A stretch of 7,436 nucleotides of DNA from assembly GCA_024279045.1 (NCBI GenBank), contig JAJRRZ010000149.1:1-7436 (forward strand). Reading direction: 5' to 3'. This document shows positions 1 to 6,255 of this stretch, in pieces. The notes beneath the pieces were generated by a model. It was not told the DNA's origin, did no database searches, and worked only from the letters and a program-made list of their open reading frames with translations. Source of the stretch: Alphaproteobacteria bacterium. Its GTDB lineage: Bacteria > Pseudomonadota > Alphaproteobacteria > Rhizobiales > Aestuariivirgaceae. Made by a program: the position numbers and the translations under genes. Position 1 is the stretch's first letter, and each line of letters starts with the position of its first letter.

Positions 1-51
1 AAGCTCCTCCAGACGCTGCTCAAAATCCCAGAACCCCTTCTGTCCCTTCAT
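1..51 (-). CDS. IS5-family transposase, N-terminal fragment cut by the window start
   Basis: The minus strand reads ATG at 51 and then 17 codons, MKGQKGFWDFEQRLEEL, to the window edge with no stop. The pattern G-F-[WF]-D-x-[ED]-x-R-L-x-x-L is how I know many IS5-family DDE transposases of Alphaproteobacteria to begin; in that family it normally leads into a region like SAxGDPLExLxxxVDFExFR. A strong ribosome binding site, GGAGGG at 65-60, stands 8 bases before the ATG. The protein would catalyse cut-and-paste movement of its element. The gene is partial only because the window ends; whether the full copy is intact cannot be seen. Recognition rests on 17 residues and on memory of the family. 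Confidence 0.6.
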   Translation of the reverse strand, partial: MKGQKGFWDFEQRLEEL

Positions 52-105
52 TCTGACATCCCTCCAGCGATTCAGGCTTCTTTCTCACCGGAGTGAATCA
101 TATTC
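1..105 (-). mobile_element. End of an IS5-type insertion sequence (outer boundary uncertain)
   Basis: The transposase start at 51 implies that one terminus of the element lies shortly upstream of it on the minus strand, at higher coordinates here. IS5-type elements usually have a short leader before the transposase, so I place the boundary near 90-110, around the GTGAATCA at 98-105. The other terminus is outside the window, so neither the terminal inverted repeat nor a target duplication can be verified. The element lies 40 to 50 bases beyond the stop codon of the glycosyltransferase-like gene and does not interrupt it. Confidence 0.4.
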
Positions 106-144
106 CGACTGAAATGCCCAGTTTCCGGAGGTGTCCAGATGTGC

Positions 145-1092
145 TCATGCGGCATCACGGACGGGATGGCTGGAGCGGATGGCATCCATCACTTCATCCA
201 GAGGTGGAGTGCGCTTCAGCACCTCGAAGGCGTCATGACGCACATGGTTGGCTTGCATTTGCTCATGCAGCATTTTTTCCGTTACCATGCCTTCATCCAT
301 GGCGCCCTTCAACAAGGCGAAAAACAGATTCTGCTGATTGATGTCAGGGTGCTGCTTGTAATGCCCCAGAAAGGCATAATCGCCAAAAATCTTGCGGCGC
401 AGCCGCATCAACGGCTTGGCAATCTTCAGCCCCAGCAGCCTGTCATTCGGAATGAAATCCACCGGCAGTCCGGTTTTCCAGGGTTGCGTGCGCCGCCGCG
501 TGGTATGCAATGCTTTTGTTGCATTGGTTAGTGTATCAAAATCATTCCATTCGTCTTCGAGCCTGCCAATGAGGGACTGATCCTCGTCCATGAGAGTTAT
601 CCATTGCGCATAATCCCGCCTGCCTTCGAACAATTCGCCAAACATGCGGGGCGCATCCCAATGCTGCAGGCGGGCATTATCCAGCAGCATTACCGACGAT
701 GCCCACATGCCTTTCCTGCCTTTCCAGCCGGCACGTTTGCGCGCCAGAATGGCCTTGCCCTGCATATCCCTGGAGAACAGCTCCCAGATGTCGGCAACGA
801 AAAAAATATCCGGATCGATGACGATGGAGCGCCCTTGATAATTCATCAGGGCCGGTGGCAGAAAACGGGTTGGCGTGAAGGATTGCAGATCATCATTTCT
901 CCACACGCGCCAATCGCCCTCGCGCAGGTATTTCTGGCCATCTTTTTCCTGCAGCCAGGGATATTCTTCTTGATGCATTATCTTGACATCATATTTGTCA
1001 TTGTGCCGCGAAAAGCGCCGGGCGGCATATTCCGCCACGATGGCGCCGACAATCTGCTTGTGATTTGTCTGGATAAAGAGGCAGGGTTTCAT
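145..1092 (-). CDS. Glycosyltransferase-like protein (GT-A/GT8-like), conserved hypothetical
   Basis: A 315-residue protein with no signal peptide and no clear membrane segment, so probably cytoplasmic. It opens with a hydrophobic strand (PCLFIQTNHKQIVGAIVAEY), as nucleotide-sugar transferases of the GT-A fold do. A candidate metal-binding DxD lies in SIVIDPDIFF at residues 93-95, followed by a long middle region containing MLLDNA and DEDQS. LHTTRRRTQPWKTG at about 195-208 resembles the H...KPW motif near the C-terminus of GT8 enzymes. GHYKQHPDINQQNLF at 243-257 is another conserved-looking block. I recall similar uncharacterised proteins in Alphaproteobacteria. Donor and acceptor are unknown. 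I chose the ATG at 1092 because AAGG and GAGGAG precede it at 4 and 11 bases; a TTG at 1149 would add 19 residues without comparable support. The gene diverges from the ABC exporter at 1335 and is more A+T rich than the genes to the right. Confidence 0.65.
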   Translation of the reverse strand: MKPCLFIQTNHKQIVGAIVAEYAARRFSRHNDKYDVKIMHQEEYPWLQEKDGQKYLREGDWRVWRNDDLQSFTPTRFLPPALMNYQGRSIVIDPDIFFVADIWELFSRDMQGKAILARKRAGWKGRKGMWASSVMLLDNARLQHWDAPRMFGELFEGRRDYAQWITLMDEDQSLIGRLEDEWNDFDTLTNATKALHTTRRRTQPWKTGLPVDFIPNDRLLGLKIAKPLMRLRRKIFGDYAFLGHYKQHPDINQQNLFFALLKGAMDEGMVTEKMLHEQMQANHVRHDAFEVLKRTPPLDEVMDAIRSSHPVRDAA

Positions 1093-1096
1093 GGCA

Positions 1097-1109
1097 CCTT
1101 GTTCTCCTC
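1097..1109 (-). promoter_or_regulatory. Ribosome binding site of the glycosyltransferase-like gene
   Basis: On the minus strand GAGGAG (1109-1104) and AAGG (1100-1097) precede the ATG at 1092 by 11 and 4 bases. This supports the 315-residue product over the longer reading that begins at a TTG. Confidence 0.5.
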
Positions 1110-1318
1110 GAAATGCATCAGGAACGGTTCGAGCGAACGTGTCCTTCAATCACGGACAGCATTGCGTGAAAATGACATTTGTCAACCCGTCTCCATGCAT
1201 ATTTGCGCAAATTGCGCTGCTGGTAGACAGCTGTGAAGCATTTCTTTAATGGACAGGAAGTCCGCAATGATGGCAGGCAGCAAAGGCGCACTTCTGTCAG
1301 GAAGCGTTTTGACTGCCT

Positions 1319-1327
1319 GGAGGCGGG
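1319..1327 (+). promoter_or_regulatory. Ribosome binding site of the ABC exporter gene
   Basis: GGAGGCGGG lies before the ATG at 1335; the GGAGG core ends 11 bases before it. It is the best Shine-Dalgarno match in the region and decides the start against the GTG at 1233. Confidence 0.5.
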
Positions 1328-1334
1328 ACATCAG

Positions 1335-3086
1335 ATGAAGCAGATTTCCTTCAATGTACCTGCCGAATCCAGCCAGATCGTCCGGGCATGGCGGCGGTTG
1401 GGTGGCTGGCGGGCCGCTCTCATGCTGGCCGCCCTGTTTGTCAATGCCATACTGGAGGGGCTTGGCATCGCCATGCTGGTGCCCCTTATCGTGCTGGCGC
1501 TTGGCCAGCAGGACGCCATGCCGCCGCTGGCGCTGCAGATATTGGAAATCATTCAATGGCTGGGTTTGCCACAGGAAACCTGGCTGCTCGCGACAATGGC
1601 GACGATATTGTTCATTTTGCGGGAAGTCATTGGCTTCTTCATACAATTGTGGGCAGGTTACGTCATTACCGACATAGCCAATGGCTTGCGCCTGCAATTG
1701 CTGTCATCCATCAGCAGGGCGCGTTGGCCATGGTTTCAGGAAAATCGCGTGGCCGGCATGGCGCTTACCATGGCGCAATTTACCACCTTTGCCGCAGCAG
1801 GGCTGGAATGGGCCGTCAAGTCGCTGGTGCTGTTGTTGCGCACACTGACATATATGGCCCTTATCGTCGTCATATCGCCTTGGCTGGCGCTGACAGTAAT
1901 GCTGGCTGCCCTGGTGGGCTACGGGCCATTGGTGCTGCTGGTGCGCCTGACCAGGAAATACAGCAGCAAATATGCAGGCTCCACGGAGCACCTCGGCGCT
2001 CATTTCGCCGATGTTTTCACCTCCATAAAAGCAATCCGTTCCATGGGGCTGGAGCGTGCCATTGCTCCCTTGCTGCAACATTTCATCAAGCGTCTGCGGC
2101 GCTTTCGCCGTCGTCTGCTATTGGTCGAGCACGGGTTGACGGCGCTACAGAACATCATGGCCGTCATCTTTTTGTTTGTCATCCTGTATGTGGCACTGAA
2201 GTGGCTACATGTTTCAGTGGCGGAGGTAGGGATTATCGCCGGCCTGATGGTCAGCATTGTCAAAAATCTCTCTCGCTTCCAGAAGTACATGCAAACGACG
2301 AATGAGTTTTTTCCATATCTGGACAAGGTGGAAGATCTCATCGAATCCGCGCGGGAAGCGCGTGAGCGGTTGCCCGAGGGGCGCAAGCCGGCATTGGATG
2401 CGGGCATCGTCTTCGACCATGTTTTCTTTTCCCACCCCGGCAGGCAGGTGCTGCGCGATGTCTCCTTCACCCTGCCGGCGCGGAATATTTCGGTGCTGGT
2501 GGGGCCTTCTGGCGCTGGCAAGACGACCATCGTGGACCTGATTACCGGGCTGCAGGAGCCGGATGGCGGGCGCATTCTCGTTGATGATGTGCCGCTGACG
2601 GATATCGACCTGAAGGCATGGCGGCACATGATCGGCTATGTGCCGCAAGAGCTGGTGCTGTTCTCCGGCACCGTGCGCGACAATATCACCCTGGGCGAGC
2701 AACGCACCGACGAGGAAATCTGGCAGGCCCTGCAGCTGGCTGGCGCAGCGGATTTCGTGCACGACCTGCCCGAAGGGCTGGATACCGACCTCGGCGAACG
2801 TGGCGGTAAGCTCTCCGGTGGGCAGCGCCAGCGGCTCTCGTTGGCCCGTGCACTGGTGCGCCAGCCGAAACTGCTGATTCTCGACGAGGTAACCTCGGCA
2901 CTGGATCCCGACACCGAGCGGCAGCTGGTGAAAGGCATTTCCGACCTGGCGCGGCGCGAGGGGCTGACGATCATCGCCATTACCCACAACGATGCCTGGC
3001 GCGATGTGGCCGACCAGGTGTTGCAGTTGGAAAACGGGCACGTAATCGTCGAGACTGGCGGCACGCCTGCGTCCGTGGCAGAATGA
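1335..3086 (+). CDS. ABC exporter half-transporter, fused membrane domain and ATPase
   Basis: A 583-residue type I (ABCB/MsbA-like) exporter subunit, expected to work as a homodimer or heterodimer in the inner membrane and to move a substrate out using ATP. Hydrophobic segments lie at about residues 26-56, 82-106, 159-180, 182-204, 271-289 and 293-311, giving the six expected helices. The ATPase domain follows from about 350: Walker A GPSGAGKTT at 390-398, Q-loop YVPQE at 435-439, signature LSGGQ at 493-497, Walker B LLILDE at 513-518 and the H-loop His at 551 (ITHN). All catalytic motifs are intact. The length is normal for the family. The start is set by GGAGGCGGG before the ATG; a GTG at 1233 would add 34 polar residues of doubtful use. 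The substrate cannot be read from sequence. The divergent glycosyltransferase-like gene suggests a glycolipid or lipid-linked sugar, but drug, peptide or lipid export is equally compatible. Confidence 0.93.
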   Translation: MKQISFNVPAESSQIVRAWRRLGGWRAALMLAALFVNAILEGLGIAMLVPLIVLALGQQDAMPPLALQILEIIQWLGLPQETWLLATMATILFILREVIGFFIQLWAGYVITDIANGLRLQLLSSISRARWPWFQENRVAGMALTMAQFTTFAAAGLEWAVKSLVLLLRTLTYMALIVVISPWLALTVMLAALVGYGPLVLLVRLTRKYSSKYAGSTEHLGAHFADVFTSIKAIRSMGLERAIAPLLQHFIKRLRRFRRRLLLVEHGLTALQNIMAVIFLFVILYVALKWLHVSVAEVGIIAGLMVSIVKNLSRFQKYMQTTNEFFPYLDKVEDLIESAREARERLPEGRKPALDAGIVFDHVFFSHPGRQVLRDVSFTLPARNISVLVGPSGAGKTTIVDLITGLQEPDGGRILVDDVPLTDIDLKAWRHMIGYVPQELVLFSGTVRDNITLGEQRTDEEIWQALQLAGAADFVHDLPEGLDTDLGERGGKLSGGQRQRLSLARALVRQPKLLILDEVTSALDPDTERQLVKGISDLARREGLTIIAITHNDAWRDVADQVLQLENGHVIVETGGTPASVAE

Positions 3087-3154
3087 CAACCGGCCACCAC
3101 GCCGCAGGCGGCAGTTTCACGAATTCCGAAGCTTCATGCATTCCGAAAAGGAAA

Positions 3155-3160
3155 GGGAGG
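3155..3160 (+). promoter_or_regulatory. Ribosome binding site of the DUF302 gene
   Basis: GGGAGG lies 6 bases before the ATG at 3167. It decides the start against the in-frame ATG at 3083, which overlaps the stop of the ABC gene (ATGA) but has no such site. Confidence 0.6.
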
Positions 3161-3166
3161 ATCCCG

Positions 3167-3748
3167 ATGCGTCTTGTCAGCGCCATGCCACGTCAATCAT
3201 GCCACACCATGCGAATGCTGGCGGCACGCATGCTGGCAGCCGTGCTGTGGGCCATCGGCATGCCCTTGCTGGTGGCCAGCGCGGTCGCCGCGCAACACGG
3301 TGTCAAGGCCGCCTCGAGCGCGGGAGCGGATGCATCATCTCCGGCCATTGTCATGCGCACGGTGGAAGGGGCATTCGAGGATGTGCTGCAGGATGTGGAA
3401 GACGCCATTATCGGCCAAGGACTGAAAATCACCTATCGCGCCGATATCGCCGGCATGCTGGCGCGCACCGGCAAGGATCTCGGCTTTCAGCCCATCTACA
3501 AGGGAGGCCAGGTGCTGCAATTCTGCTCCGCCAGGCTGTCCCACGAGGCGATGAAGGCGGATACGCGCAACATTGCCTTCTGCCCTTATGGGGTGTTCGT
3601 GTTCCAGACTCTCGACGCCGCGGACAAGGCCGTCATCGGCTATCGCCCCTTGCCGGTGGGACAAGCCACCAGCGACGCCTCGCGCAAGGCCATGCAGGCC
3701 ATCAACGCCCTGCTGGAGAATATCGTGCGCGAAGCTGCCGGCGAGTAA
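3167..3748 (+). CDS. Exported DUF302-family protein
   Basis: A 193-residue protein. Residues 15-42 form a signal peptide: Arg-containing start, hydrophobic core (MLAAVLWAIGMPLLVASAV) and a likely cleavage site after AVAA at 42, so the mature protein should be periplasmic. The mature part from about 63 matches the DUF302 pattern: an amphipathic helix (FEDVLQDVEDAIIGQGLKI), then VLQFCSARLSHEAMKAD at 117-132 and NIAFCPYGVFVFQ at 135-147, corresponding to the C-N-P and L-P-C parts of other members. Cysteines 120 and 139 are the only two in the mature domain. DUF302 has a small alpha/beta fold and no established reaction. The ATG at 3167 has an excellent ribosome binding site; an ATG at 3209 could also start the signal peptide. 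The gene follows the ABC exporter by 80 bases on the same strand and may be cotranscribed. It converges on the aminotransferase gene. Confidence 0.82.
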   Translation: MRLVSAMPRQSCHTMRMLAARMLAAVLWAIGMPLLVASAVAAQHGVKAASSAGADASSPAIVMRTVEGAFEDVLQDVEDAIIGQGLKITYRADIAGMLARTGKDLGFQPIYKGGQVLQFCSARLSHEAMKADTRNIAFCPYGVFVFQTLDAADKAVIGYRPLPVGQATSDASRKAMQAINALLENIVREAAGE

Positions 3749-3804
3749 TTGCAAGACACCATCGCTGAAAGGCGCTCAACCCAGGCTGCCATCCACAGAC
3801 TACA

Positions 3805-5208
3805 TCAACGCTCCCCGCGGGCCTCGGCGCGTGCCTCGGCAATGGCGTCGTCGATGGCACGGCCCAGCTTGTCCACCAGTTCATCCAGATGATGCTCTTG
3901 CATGATGAACGGTGGGGCCAGCAGCACGTGATCGCCGCTGAACCTGTCCGCCGTGCCGCCCATGGGATAACAGATCAGGCCGTGCTGCATGGCCTTGCCC
4001 TTGATGCGCGCGGCCAGTTGCCATGAGGCGGGGAAGGGCTGTTTCGTTGCGCGGTCGCGCACCAGCTCCAGCCCGCGAAACATCGCGCGGCCCCGGATGT
4101 CGCCGATGTGTGGATGATCGCCGAAACGCTGCTGGAGCCTTGCCAGCAGCTTTTCGCCCAGCGCGGCGGAGCGGGCAACCAGATCTTCCTCGTCGAACAC
4201 CTTCAGCACCGCCGCCCCGGCGGCGCAGGCGGTGGCATGGCCGACATAGGTGTGGCCATGGGCAAAGGCGCCGGAGCCTTTCTCCACTTCCGCGATGACT
4301 TCCTCGCGTACCATCATCGCGCCGATGGGCTGATAGCCACCGCCCAGGCCCTTGGCCAAGGTAATGATGTCGGGCACGATGCCGTCCTGCTCGAAGGCGA
4401 ATAGCGTGCCGCAGCGGCCCATGCCGCACATCACCTCGTCGATGATCAGCAGCACGCCATACTTGTCGCAAATCTCGCGAATGGCCCTGAAATAGTCCGG
4501 CGTGGGCGGCGCCGCGCCCAGCGTTGCGCCAACCACCGTCTCTGCGATGAAGGCGGCAACGCGCTCCGGGCCGATGTCGAGAATGGCCTCTTCCAGCGCG
4601 CCGGCCACGCGGGCCGTATAGGCCTGCACGCTCTCGCCCTTGCGCCGCCAGCGGTATTCGTAGCACGGCACGATCTTGCGCACGGTGGGCATGAACATAG
4701 GCGCGAAGGGGTTGGGCGAGGGGTGCTGACCGCGCAAAATCGGCGTGCGCCCGGAGATGGACATGCAGCCGATGGTGGAACCGTGATAGCTCTGGCGGCG
4801 CGAGATGATGTGATCGCGCGTGTCCTCGCCGCGCTCGATCTGGATCTGGCGGGCCAGCTTCATGGCCGCCTCGTTGGCCTCCGAACCGCCAGAGAGGAAA
4901 TAGGTGCGCCACTCACCGCCCGGTGCCTTTTCCGACAACAGGTTGGCCAGCTCCTCCGCCGCATCATTGGTGAAAAAGGCGGTATGCGCAAAGGGCATTC
5001 TTTCAAGCTGGTGGCGGATGGCCTCGATGACCTTCGGGTGGCCGTGCCCCAGGCAGGAGACGGCGGCCCCGCCGGAGGCATCCAGGTAGGCCTTGCCGGT
5101 GGAGTCGTGAATGTAGACACCTTGCGCCTTCACCGCGCGCGGCAGGTTGATGCGCAGGTTGCGGTGCAGCACGTGGGAGGGAACATGGGACGGAACGGGC
5201 ACAGGCAT
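3805..5208 (-). CDS. Class III PLP-dependent aminotransferase
   Basis: A 467-residue cytoplasmic enzyme of fold type I, aminotransferase class III. It would move an amino group from an amine or omega-amino acid to a keto acid through pyridoxal phosphate. Visible motifs in order: SGGSEANEAAMK with Gly-Ser-Glu at 108-110 (phosphate binding), SYHGS at 140-144 (ring stacking), IIDEV with Asp257 (pyridine nitrogen) and DIITLAKGLGGGYQP with Lys286 (Schiff base). The Asp-Lys distance of 29 residues equals that of E. coli BioA. HTYVGHATACAAG and the C-terminal GDHVLLAPPFI are also typical. Annotation pipelines call this group aspartate aminotransferase family; the substrate is not known, and there is no biotin, GABA or ectoine gene nearby to point to one. 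I chose the ATG at 5208, with AAGAGGG 8 bases upstream. The frame continues open to a GTG at 5358 overlapping the rsmE stop, which would add 50 residues of unconserved appearance. Confidence 0.9.
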   Translation of the reverse strand: MPVPVPSHVPSHVLHRNLRINLPRAVKAQGVYIHDSTGKAYLDASGGAAVSCLGHGHPKVIEAIRHQLERMPFAHTAFFTNDAAEELANLLSEKAPGGEWRTYFLSGGSEANEAAMKLARQIQIERGEDTRDHIISRRQSYHGSTIGCMSISGRTPILRGQHPSPNPFAPMFMPTVRKIVPCYEYRWRRKGESVQAYTARVAGALEEAILDIGPERVAAFIAETVVGATLGAAPPTPDYFRAIREICDKYGVLLIIDEVMCGMGRCGTLFAFEQDGIVPDIITLAKGLGGGYQPIGAMMVREEVIAEVEKGSGAFAHGHTYVGHATACAAGAAVLKVFDEEDLVARSAALGEKLLARLQQRFGDHPHIGDIRGRAMFRGLELVRDRATKQPFPASWQLAARIKGKAMQHGLICYPMGGTADRFSGDHVLLAPPFIMQEHHLDELVDKLGRAIDDAIAEARAEARGER

Positions 5209-5216
5209 GGCTGCGG

Positions 5217-5223
5217 CCCTCTT
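5217..5223 (-). promoter_or_regulatory. Ribosome binding site of the aminotransferase gene
   Basis: AAGAGGG on the minus strand (5223-5217) lies 8 bases before the ATG at 5208. It supports this start rather than the GTG at 5358. Confidence 0.6.
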
Positions 5224-5271
5224 GCTGTTTACGGTGGGAATGTTGCGGGATGATTGTCCGTGGCCGCCTCT

Positions 5272-5283
5272 CTTGCATGCAAG
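5272..5283. promoter_or_regulatory. Perfect 12-base palindrome in the aminotransferase leader
   Basis: CTTGCATGCAAG is its own reverse complement. It lies about 64 bases upstream of the aminotransferase ATG and just downstream of the predicted promoter at 5319-5346. The extended half TGCAAGCC (5278-5285) recurs inverted as GGCTTGCA at 5338-5345, over the predicted -35. This fits an operator, though no regulator gene is in view. Confidence 0.3.
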
Positions 5284-5318
5284 CCACAACGACATGATGG
5301 GATGGTCTTCGCCTGAAT

Positions 5319-5346
5319 ATTTTACGCGGGCCTGCCCGGCTTGCAA
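5319..5346 (-). promoter_or_regulatory. Candidate promoter of the aminotransferase gene
   Basis: On the minus strand TTGCAA (5346-5341) and TAAAAT (5324-5319) are separated by 16 bases, matching the sigma-70 consensus at 4 and 5 of 6 positions. It begins just past the rsmE stop, leaving a leader of roughly 100 bases. The spacer holds the inverted repeat CGGGC-CT-GCCCG (5327-5338). This could be an operator or a weak rsmE terminator, but no T-run follows on the minus strand. Confidence 0.35.
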
Positions 5347-5354
5347 CGGAAAAA

Positions 5355-6131
5355 TCACCCTCGCCAGTCGCCAAGTGTGGCCTGGATCAGCGCCAGCGCC
5401 GCCATACCGGCGGTGTCGGCACGCATGATGCGCGGGCCGATGCGGATGGGGTGCACGAAATCCAGTCCGCGCAACATGCGCCGCTCGGCTTCGCTGAAGC
5501 CGCCCTCCGGGCCAACGAGCAGGGCCAGCGGGCCCGGCTGAGGCAACGTCTCCGGTTGGGCCAGTGGGCCTTGGGCCAGCTGTTGCAGCGCACGGATGGG
5601 GTCGGCGATGGGCGCGGCCTCATCGGCATAGATAATGCGCCGCGAAGCATCCCAGCCATCGAGCAGTTTTTCCAGCGGCTCGGCCTGCAGCACTTCCGGC
5701 ACGAACACCAGGTTGCACTGCTCCGCCGCCTCGATGGCATTGGCCAGCAGCCGCTCGCGCTTCACCTTGCGCACCACGGTGTGTTGGGTAATCACCGGGC
5801 GGATGCGCCGCGCGCCCATCTCCGTGGCCTTCTGGGCGATGTAGTCCAGCCGCGCGGCCTTCGGTGGCGCGAAGATGTAGTCGATATCCGGCGGCGGGGC
5901 CGGCTCGGCCAGCTTCTCTTCACAGCGTGCAGCGCCTTCCTTCTTTTTCAGCGCCACAATCCTGCACAGCCATTCGCCATCATCGCCGTTGAACAGGCGC
6001 ACGGCATCGCCCTCGCTCAAGCGCAGCACGTTCTTCAGATAATGCGCCTGCGCCGCACCCAGCGCCACGCTGGCATCGTGGCGCAGCGGGCCGGGATGAT
6101 GCAGGCGGGGAATGCGGTGCAGCGCGGGCAT
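5355..6131 (-). CDS. rsmE: 16S rRNA (uracil1498-N3)-methyltransferase RsmE
   Basis: A 258-residue SPOUT-fold enzyme that methylates N3 of U1498 in 16S rRNA of the assembled small subunit, using S-adenosylmethionine. The N-terminal PUA-like part includes HYLKNVLRLSEGDAVRLFNG at 30-49. The methyltransferase part shows QKATEMG at 100-106, EAAEQC at 134-139 and the trefoil-knot SAM site: LLVGPEGGFSEAE at 204-216 and RIGPRIMRADTA at 230-241. Length is normal for the family. The ATG at 6131 has AGGAG 7 bases upstream, and the protein then begins close to the conserved R-x-[FP]-x sequence of the family; the frame runs open 10 codons further without a comparable site. It is divergent from ubiA with 124 bases between, and the aminotransferase lies downstream on the same strand. 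Confidence 0.95.
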   Translation of the reverse strand: MPALHRIPRLHHPGPLRHDASVALGAAQAHYLKNVLRLSEGDAVRLFNGDDGEWLCRIVALKKKEGAARCEEKLAEPAPPPDIDYIFAPPKAARLDYIAQKATEMGARRIRPVITQHTVVRKVKRERLLANAIEAAEQCNLVFVPEVLQAEPLEKLLDGWDASRRIIYADEAAPIADPIRALQQLAQGPLAQPETLPQPGPLALLVGPEGGFSEAERRMLRGLDFVHPIRIGPRIMRADTAGMAALALIQATLGDWRG

Positions 6132-6138
6132 GCAGGGG

Positions 6139-6143
6139 CTCCT
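6139..6143 (-). promoter_or_regulatory. Ribosome binding site of rsmE
   Basis: AGGAG on the minus strand (6143-6139), 7 bases before the ATG at 6131, selects this start over one 10 codons upstream. Confidence 0.55.
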
Positions 6144-6180
6144 GGCGAGACATGAATGCAAGACTTTGCCGATGCGCCAT

Positions 6181-6209
6181 GCTATAGCGCGGCAGAAGGC
6201 GGCTTTCCA
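6181..6209 (-). promoter_or_regulatory. Candidate rsmE promoter in the rsmE/ubiA divergent gap
   Basis: On the minus strand TGGAAA (6209-6204) and TATAGC (6186-6181) are spaced 17 bases, about 50 bases before the rsmE ATG. The core CTATAG (6182-6187) is symmetric, so it could also act as a -10 for ubiA on the plus strand, but no good -35 stands at the right distance there. Confidence 0.3.
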
Positions 6210-6255
6210 CGCCGACCTTCATTGCGGTTTTTCATGCACCAGACATGCTGAAGCG

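Larger units (their letters stand above)
1093..1334. promoter_or_regulatory. Divergent intergenic control region with two small palindromes
   Basis: These 242 bases separate the divergent glycosyltransferase-like and ABC exporter genes and must hold at least one start of transcription for each. Two symmetric sites are visible. One is TGACA-TT-TGTCA at 1173-1184. The other is the perfect 12-base palindrome ATTTGCGCAAAT at 1201-1212. On the minus strand a perfect TTGACA at 1185-1180 overlaps the first palindrome, but the -10 region at the usual distance is poor. On the plus strand TAGACA (1224-1229) and TTTAAT (1245-1250), spaced 15 bases, form a weak candidate promoter for the ABC gene. The frame of the ABC gene is open back to a GTG at 1233, but I treat that stretch as untranslated leader. 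Confidence 0.35.

Noticed and set aside
1233..1334. GTG start adding 34 residues to the exporter
   Set aside because: The added residues are polar, lack any ribosome binding site before the GTG, and lie in the intergenic control region; the ATG at 1335 has GGAGG.
1388..2305. Plus-strand open frame overlapping the membrane domain of the exporter
   Set aside because: It has no motif or hydrophobic pattern of its own and no good start; it is an overlapping shadow frame.
2214..3089. Long minus-strand open frame opposite the ABC exporter
   Set aside because: It lies wholly inside the exporter, whose motifs are all intact on the plus strand; its protein is rich in Gln, His and Arg as antisense frames of G+C-rich genes are.
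3101..3112. Hairpin GCCGC-AG-GCGGC between the exporter and DUF302 genes as a terminator
   Set aside because: The loop is only two bases and just three T follow, so termination is not convincing; readthrough into DUF302 remains likely.
3749..3804. Bidirectional terminator in the convergent DUF302/aminotransferase gap
   Set aside because: I searched these 56 bases for a stem with a T-run on either strand and saw none.
3881..4912. Long minus-strand open frame inside the aminotransferase gene, in another frame
   Set aside because: The true frame carries every PLP motif; this one is an Arg/His/Gly-rich shadow.
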